Shown piece by piece: positions 61,054 through 64,000 of a stretch of DNA of 64,000 nucleotides. The position numbers and the translations under genes are program-made. The notes under the pieces were generated by a model. It saw only the letters and a program-made list of their open reading frames with translations, was not told the origin of the DNA and ran no database searches. Position 1 is the stretch's first letter. Each line of letters opens with the position of its first letter. Origin of the DNA: Tardiphaga alba (GTDB lineage Bacteria > Pseudomonadota > Alphaproteobacteria > Rhizobiales > Xanthobacteraceae); assembly GCF_018279705.1 (NCBI RefSeq), contig NZ_CP036498.1, positions 2,497,001 to 2,561,000 on the forward strand, given 5' to 3'.

Positions 61054-61551
61054 TTAAGCGGCTTGGCTATTGACGGCCGAGATGGCGAGCTTCGACAGCG
61101 CGTCGTCGGTCTTCTTCTCCTCGGCAAGTGTCTGGTCAATGAGCTTGACCGCCTCCTTGTGACCGAGGGTCGCCGCCCAGGTCTTCAACGTGCCATAACG
61201 GGAAATCTCGTAATGCTCGACGGCCTGGGCTGCGGCCAGCAGGCCCGGATCGAGCGCCGGCGTATCGGCATACTCTTCCATGATTTCCTTGCCTTCGTCG
61301 AGGATACCCTCGATGGCATCGCATTTCTTGCCGCGCGCTGCCTTTCCGAGCGCTTCAAAAATCTGTTCGAGGCGATCGATCTGTCCCTCGGTTTCCCTGT
61401 GGTGCTTTTCGAAGGCAGCGCGGAGCTGATCTGAGTTCACCGCCTTCGCCATTTTTGGCAGTGCCTTGTAGATCTGCTTTTCGGCGTAATAGATATCTTT
61501 GAGCGTATCGAGAAAAAGGTCGTTGAGGTCTTTGTCGGCCATGACTGACAT
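61054..61551 (-). CDS. ferritin-like DUF892 (YciE/YciF-type) protein (165 aa)
   Basis: Four-helix ferritin-like stress protein: DLNDLFLDTLKDIYYAEKQIYKALPKMAKAVNSDQLRAAFEKHHRETEGQIDRLEQIFEALGKAARGKKCDAIEGILDEG, with Glu/His iron positions (E-x-x-H in HHRETEGQ and AVEHYEISRYGTL). Homologues (YciE/YciF) are induced in stationary phase and stress. Start ATG 61551; ATG 61542 is an alternative. An EcfG-like promoter is upstream. Followed closely by the DUF4142 gene. Confidence 0.9.
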   Translation of the reverse strand: MSVMADKDLNDLFLDTLKDIYYAEKQIYKALPKMAKAVNSDQLRAAFEKHHRETEGQIDRLEQIFEALGKAARGKKCDAIEGILDEGKEIMEEYADTPALDPGLLAAAQAVEHYEISRYGTLKTWAATLGHKEAVKLIDQTLAEEKKTDDALSKLAISAVNSQAA

Positions 61552-61582
61552 CCCGGTTGAAAGGTGGTGAAAGGGACCGTTC

Positions 61583-61607
61583 AACACAGAGTCGTGTTGC
61601 CTGTTCC
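61583..61607 (-). promoter_or_regulatory. EcfG-like stress promoter before the DUF892/DUF4142 operon
   Basis: On the minus strand GGAAC (61607-61603), 16 bases, then TGTT (61586-61583), 32 bases before the ATG at 61551. Resembles GGAAC-N16-CGTT with one mismatch. Confidence 0.4.
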
Positions 61608-61736
61608 GGGAGGATGCATCTATTTCGGACGTCGCTTTGCACAGCGTCGGCTGCAGCTTGTCACCACAGGGTGGGGAATTGGTTCGCTTCGGCCGGGTTC
61701 GATCGACAGCCTTCTCGAAATAGAGACGAGACCGAA

Positions 61737-61954
61737 ATGCCGAACAAACATCCAACGCCCCGCCGCCCAAAGGTATCAGCAAGGCCATCATCTTTGCCGG
61801 GGTTGTTCTCGTGATGATGGCGGTTGCAGTGTTCATCGGGATGAACACGCAGCACGCGCAGACCCTTGGTGAGCAGCAGGCGGGCAATGTGAAGCCTCAG
61901 GACGCGCCAACGCACGAGAAGGATCTCGGCAAAGCACCGGCTCCGCCCAAGTAA
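61737..61954 (+). pseudogene. small membrane protein, frameshifted
   Basis: MPNKHPTP in the first frame, then PPPKGISKAIIFAGVVLVMMAVAVFIGMNTQHAQTLGEQQAGNVKPQDAPTHEKDLGKAPAPPK in the next: one membrane helix and a hydrophilic tail, a plausible small envelope protein, restored length 72. The four-C run (61758-61761) needs one more C. It is divergent from the DUF892 operon. Without the repair neither piece makes sense. Function unknown. Confidence 0.6.
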
Positions 61955-62213
61955 ACGCACAGAGCACAGCGTCATTGTTGAGCTCACCGGACGGGCAGAT
62001 TCGTCTTCGAAGTAGAAGCACGCGCTGGGAACGGGTCAGATCGCCACCGTTGATGTCGCGATAAGAAGCCAAAAAAATCACCGCGTGGACCATCTCCGTT
62101 TTTTGTCCGGTTGGCATCCGGAACATGCACTTGGCAATGCCTTGAAGACTGAAAGGGTCAGGCGTCTCCCGGTCTGAAATTCGACCACGCTCGTTCAGAT
62201 TCCGTCTGATCAA
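61955..62213. other. intergenic region without a supported gene
   Basis: About 260 bases before the PNPOx-like promoter. I see no convincing gene or motif in it. Confidence 0.35.
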
Positions 62214-62238
62214 GGAACGTTGTCCCTCTCACGCGGTT
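62214..62238 (+). promoter_or_regulatory. EcfG-like stress promoter before the PNPOx-like gene
   Basis: GGAAC (62214-62218), 16 bases, GGTT (62235-62238), 26 bases before ATG 62264. Same geometry as the motif at 51399-51423. Confidence 0.4.
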
Positions 62239-62263
62239 GCTCGTGTTCCATGAGGAGTTCGAT

Positions 62264-62692
62264 ATGACGAAGAAGCTTGCAGACATTGCGAAGGATATGG
62301 CCGGGATCGACATCGCGATCCTTTCGACGCATACCGAAGGCGGCGAGATCGCCAACCGCCCGATGAGCAACAATGGCGACGTCGCCTATGACGGTACGTC
62401 GTTTTACTTTGCACTCCAAACGACCCGCGTGATTTCCGACATCGAGCGAGATCCGAAGGTAGCACTCGGCTTTTCCTCGGAAGCGGGGATATTTTCCAGC
62501 GGCATCTATGTTGCAGTCGAAGGCGAGGCGGATCTGATCCGGGACAAGTCCGCATTTCGAGAACACTGGAATCCGGATTTGGACAAGTGGTTCGAACAGG
62601 GAGTGGACACTCCCGGTTTGGTGCTGATCAGGGTCAAAGCCAAGCGCGTGACGTGCTGGAAAGGTCGCGAAGAATTCGAGGTGAAGGTCTAG
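62264..62692 (+). CDS. PNPOx-like general-stress flavin-binding protein (142 aa)
   Basis: Pyridoxamine-5'-phosphate-oxidase-fold protein of the general-stress (YzzA/26-type) group. It reads MTKKLADIAKDMAGIDIAILSTHTEGGEIANRPMSNNGDVAYDGTSFYFALQTTRVISDIERDPKVALGFSS, then VAVEGEADLIRDKSAFREHWNPDLDKWFEQGVDTPGLVLIRVKAKRVTCWKGREEFEV. A split-barrel flavin-binding fold is expected. ATG 62264 follows GAGGAGTTCGAT. A GGAAC-N16-GGTT promoter lies upstream. Role in oxidative or general stress is inference from family. Confidence 0.9.
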   Translation: MTKKLADIAKDMAGIDIAILSTHTEGGEIANRPMSNNGDVAYDGTSFYFALQTTRVISDIERDPKVALGFSSEAGIFSSGIYVAVEGEADLIRDKSAFREHWNPDLDKWFEQGVDTPGLVLIRVKAKRVTCWKGREEFEVKV

Positions 62693-62792
62693 GTCCTGGC
62701 GAGGTCATGCATACACGAGCCGCGTGTCAATGCCGGAACGGTTCGGCGCGTGGCTTATTCTATCCGGCTGAGTGCAGCTACGAAAGAACGCA

Positions 62793-63110
62793 GTGAGCGA
62801 CATTGCCACAGAACTGGTCGAAGGCCTCGTTGAACTTGCAGCCTTGCAGGTCAAACTTGGTGATATTCTCGCCGATGCTGTGGTCCGGATTCCCAAATCG
62901 GATGACCTCGTAGCGGACACTCCCCTCGAAAGTGACCGCGAGATTTCTCAAGCGGAAATCACTGCTGCTGCACAAGCGATGTTTGCCGGGATGCTCGACG
63001 GATATGACGGTGGCTTTCAGTCATTGCTCCGTACAAATTTCCCGCAGCATCGGATTGAGGAATTGGCGCGCGCTGCGCTCGAAGCAGCGGCTGCGTGCCG
63101 TAAGGGATGA
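62793..63110 (+). CDS. hypothetical protein (105 aa)
   Basis: MSDIATELVEGLVELAALQVKLGDILADAVVRIPKSDDLVADTPLESDREISQAEITAAAQAMFAGMLDGYDGGFQSLLRTNFPQHRIEELARAALEAAAACRKG: helical, acidic, no membrane segment. The start is GTG 62793 (or GTG 62772 upstream). It stands between the PNPOx-like gene and a convergent PilZ gene. I recognise no family; it may be a small stress or regulatory protein. Confidence 0.55.
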   Translation: MSDIATELVEGLVELAALQVKLGDILADAVVRIPKSDDLVADTPLESDREISQAEITAAAQAMFAGMLDGYDGGFQSLLRTNFPQHRIEELARAALEAAAACRKG

Positions 63111-63130
63111 AGCCTGCGGCACCGGCCGTG

Positions 63131-63385
63131 TCAGTCCTCCACATATTCAATCCCGGCCATGCCCCATTTGCACCAGACCACCCTCGCGGGGCGAGGAGTT
63201 TCCGTTGGAATGAGGCGTACCCTCACCAACGGTGAGATGAAGTTGTCGCCGATAGTGACCCGGACACCATTCGCACTTACGTCGAATACAGGACGCTGCA
63301 AAACCCGTCCCGACGACAAATGCACCCATGCAAAGGTCCTTCGTCGCATCCGATGCTCGGACCGCTTCTCTTTTCGCAAGCTCAT
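63131..63385 (-). CDS. PilZ-domain protein (84 aa)
   Basis: Small c-di-GMP-type PilZ protein. It starts MSLRKEKRSEHRMRRRTFAWVHL with an RxxxR-type basic box (RSEHRMRRR) and has the second motif in FDVSANGVRVTIGD (D-x-S-x-x-G). The end is RVVWCKWGMAGIEYVED. Both halves of the c-di-GMP binding signature are thus visible, unlike the PilZ-like protein at 0.3 kb. ATG 63385 is preferred over upstream in-frame starts because PilZ proteins commonly open with this basic box. Effect on motility or polysaccharide is inference. Confidence 0.75.
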   Translation of the reverse strand: MSLRKEKRSEHRMRRRTFAWVHLSSGRVLQRPVFDVSANGVRVTIGDNFISPLVRVRLIPTETPRPARVVWCKWGMAGIEYVED

Positions 63386-63744
63386 GGCATCGCGGTTACA
63401 GCGCATATGCGAATAGGAAGCTAACGTCCTCATTGCGTGCGGCGATCAAGAGATAAAAATGGAGCTAATGCAGCCGCTAAGCTTCTGCAACGATCGGTTA
63501 GACCGATTGGCTTCCCAGTGTTAGGTCTGATTTCCGACACAGGCCAGCATCCTGCCGAGAGAAATAACTCGGACCAGAGGAAGAGCGCCCCCGATTGAGG
63601 TCCCAGGCTCAAACTGACCGTTCATCTAGACGATTATCAATAAGTAAGGTGCGACCTTCGCGCCGCAATGGCCGGGAACAGTTGGCTGGAGGCACGCGTG
63701 ATGATGGGCTAGGCTCATCGTATAGACCGAGTAGGGCGAGTGGG
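63386..63744. other. intergenic region between the PilZ and PAS genes
   Basis: About 360 bases without a supported gene. A GGGAAC motif near 63674 resembles an EcfG -35, but the -10 is poor. Promoters for both genes expected. Confidence 0.35.
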
Positions 63745-64000
63745 ATGGGCGAGGACATTTCGGCGGCTGAGCGCAGGCTGAAAGAGCGGGAGGCCGAGCT
63801 TGCCGAGGCCCAGCGAATCGCGAAGGTCGGCGGTGTCGTGATCGATCTGGTTGGCGGCATGCACAACCGGCGGTCGCCCGAATATCTAGCGATACACGGT
63901 CTCCCGCCAGAGGCGATCAATGAAACCCATGGCGATTGGGCATCGCGTCTTCACCCAGATGATCGCGACCGCGCCGAGCGGCAGTTTTTCGACGTTTTGG
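63745..64000 (+). CDS. PAS-domain signalling protein, N-terminal part only
   Basis: Runs off the right edge. It begins MGEDISAAERRLKEREAELAEAQRIAKVGG, a coiled-coil linker, followed by a PAS fold (VVIDLVGGMHNRRSPEYLAIHGLPPEAINETHGDWASRLHPDDRDRAERQFFDVL), a PAS_3-type sensor. The SPEYLAIHGL..HPDDR pattern is typical of PAS sensors of histidine kinases or GGDEF/EAL enzymes. Output domain not visible. GTG and other starts are possible; ATG 63745 follows GGGCGAGTGG. Confidence 0.7.
   Translation, partial: MGEDISAAERRLKEREAELAEAQRIAKVGGVVIDLVGGMHNRRSPEYLAIHGLPPEAINETHGDWASRLHPDDRDRAERQFFDVL

Noticed and set aside
46361..64000. Second copy of the tRNA-Leu 3' end as a right attachment site
   Set aside because: By eye no stretch repeats the T-arm/acceptor sequence within the window; I do not claim a right boundary.

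Overview
The window looks like a chromosomal segment of an alphaproteobacterium of the Bradyrhizobium / Rhodopseudomonas / Tardiphaga / Afipia group (inference). The signs are high GC, GTG and TTG starts, an Irr-type iron box beside exbB-exbD-tonB, EcfG-like stress promoters, and at least ten long palindromic intergenic repeats of the kinds scattered through those genomes.

Layout. 0-5 kb: end of a chemoreceptor, a PilZ-like protein, and a periplasmic adaptor plus RND pump. 5.7-7.9 kb: ExbB-ExbD-TonB. 8.0-8.7 kb: a RelE/HigB-type toxin with its antitoxin behind a 20-bp palindrome. 8.7-20.2 kb: a divergent sugar-acid locus. Two SDR dehydrogenases and an IlvD/Edd dehydratase lie on one side. An ABC importer, a RidA protein, an epimerase-like dehydrogenase, a KDG kinase and a KDPG aldolase lie on the other, with a 28-bp dyad between the two arms. 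Together they read as import, oxidation, dehydration to a 2-keto-3-deoxy acid, phosphorylation and aldol cleavage. 20.2-28.4 kb: acyl-CoA catabolism (thiolase, CoA ligase, CoA transferase, acyl-CoA dehydrogenase, Cys-less thiolase-like protein with a DUF35 partner), interrupted by an IS481-type element with a 5-bp target duplication. 28.6-39.4 kb: class III alcohol dehydrogenase, a DMT transporter, a histone H1-like protein, photolyase, 1-Cys peroxiredoxin, a HigBA pair, a biotin-dependent carboxylase subunit and an isocitrate-lyase/PEP-mutase family enzyme. 39.4-44.8 kb: a cell-surface signalling locus (ECF sigma factor, FecR, TonB-dependent receptor). The receptor carries a second outer-membrane beta-barrel domain fused to its C-terminus. 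45-49.5 kb: lipB, a FliN-like protein, tRNA-Leu(GAG) and a short integrase-bearing island with helically phased GCTAGC repeats. 49.5-64 kb: epoxide hydrolase, a three-subunit molybdenum hydroxylase with small companion genes, a catalase-like/YdeP-like pair, and small general-stress genes (DUF892, DUF4142, flavoprotein, PNPOx-like). It ends with a PilZ protein and the start of a PAS protein.

Caution. Eight genes each lack exactly one base, and restoring it rejoins two halves of a recognisable protein. Most of the lesions are in short G/C or A runs. Consensus-sequence deletions are the simplest explanation, so the affected genes are listed as frameshifted rather than as proven pseudogenes.
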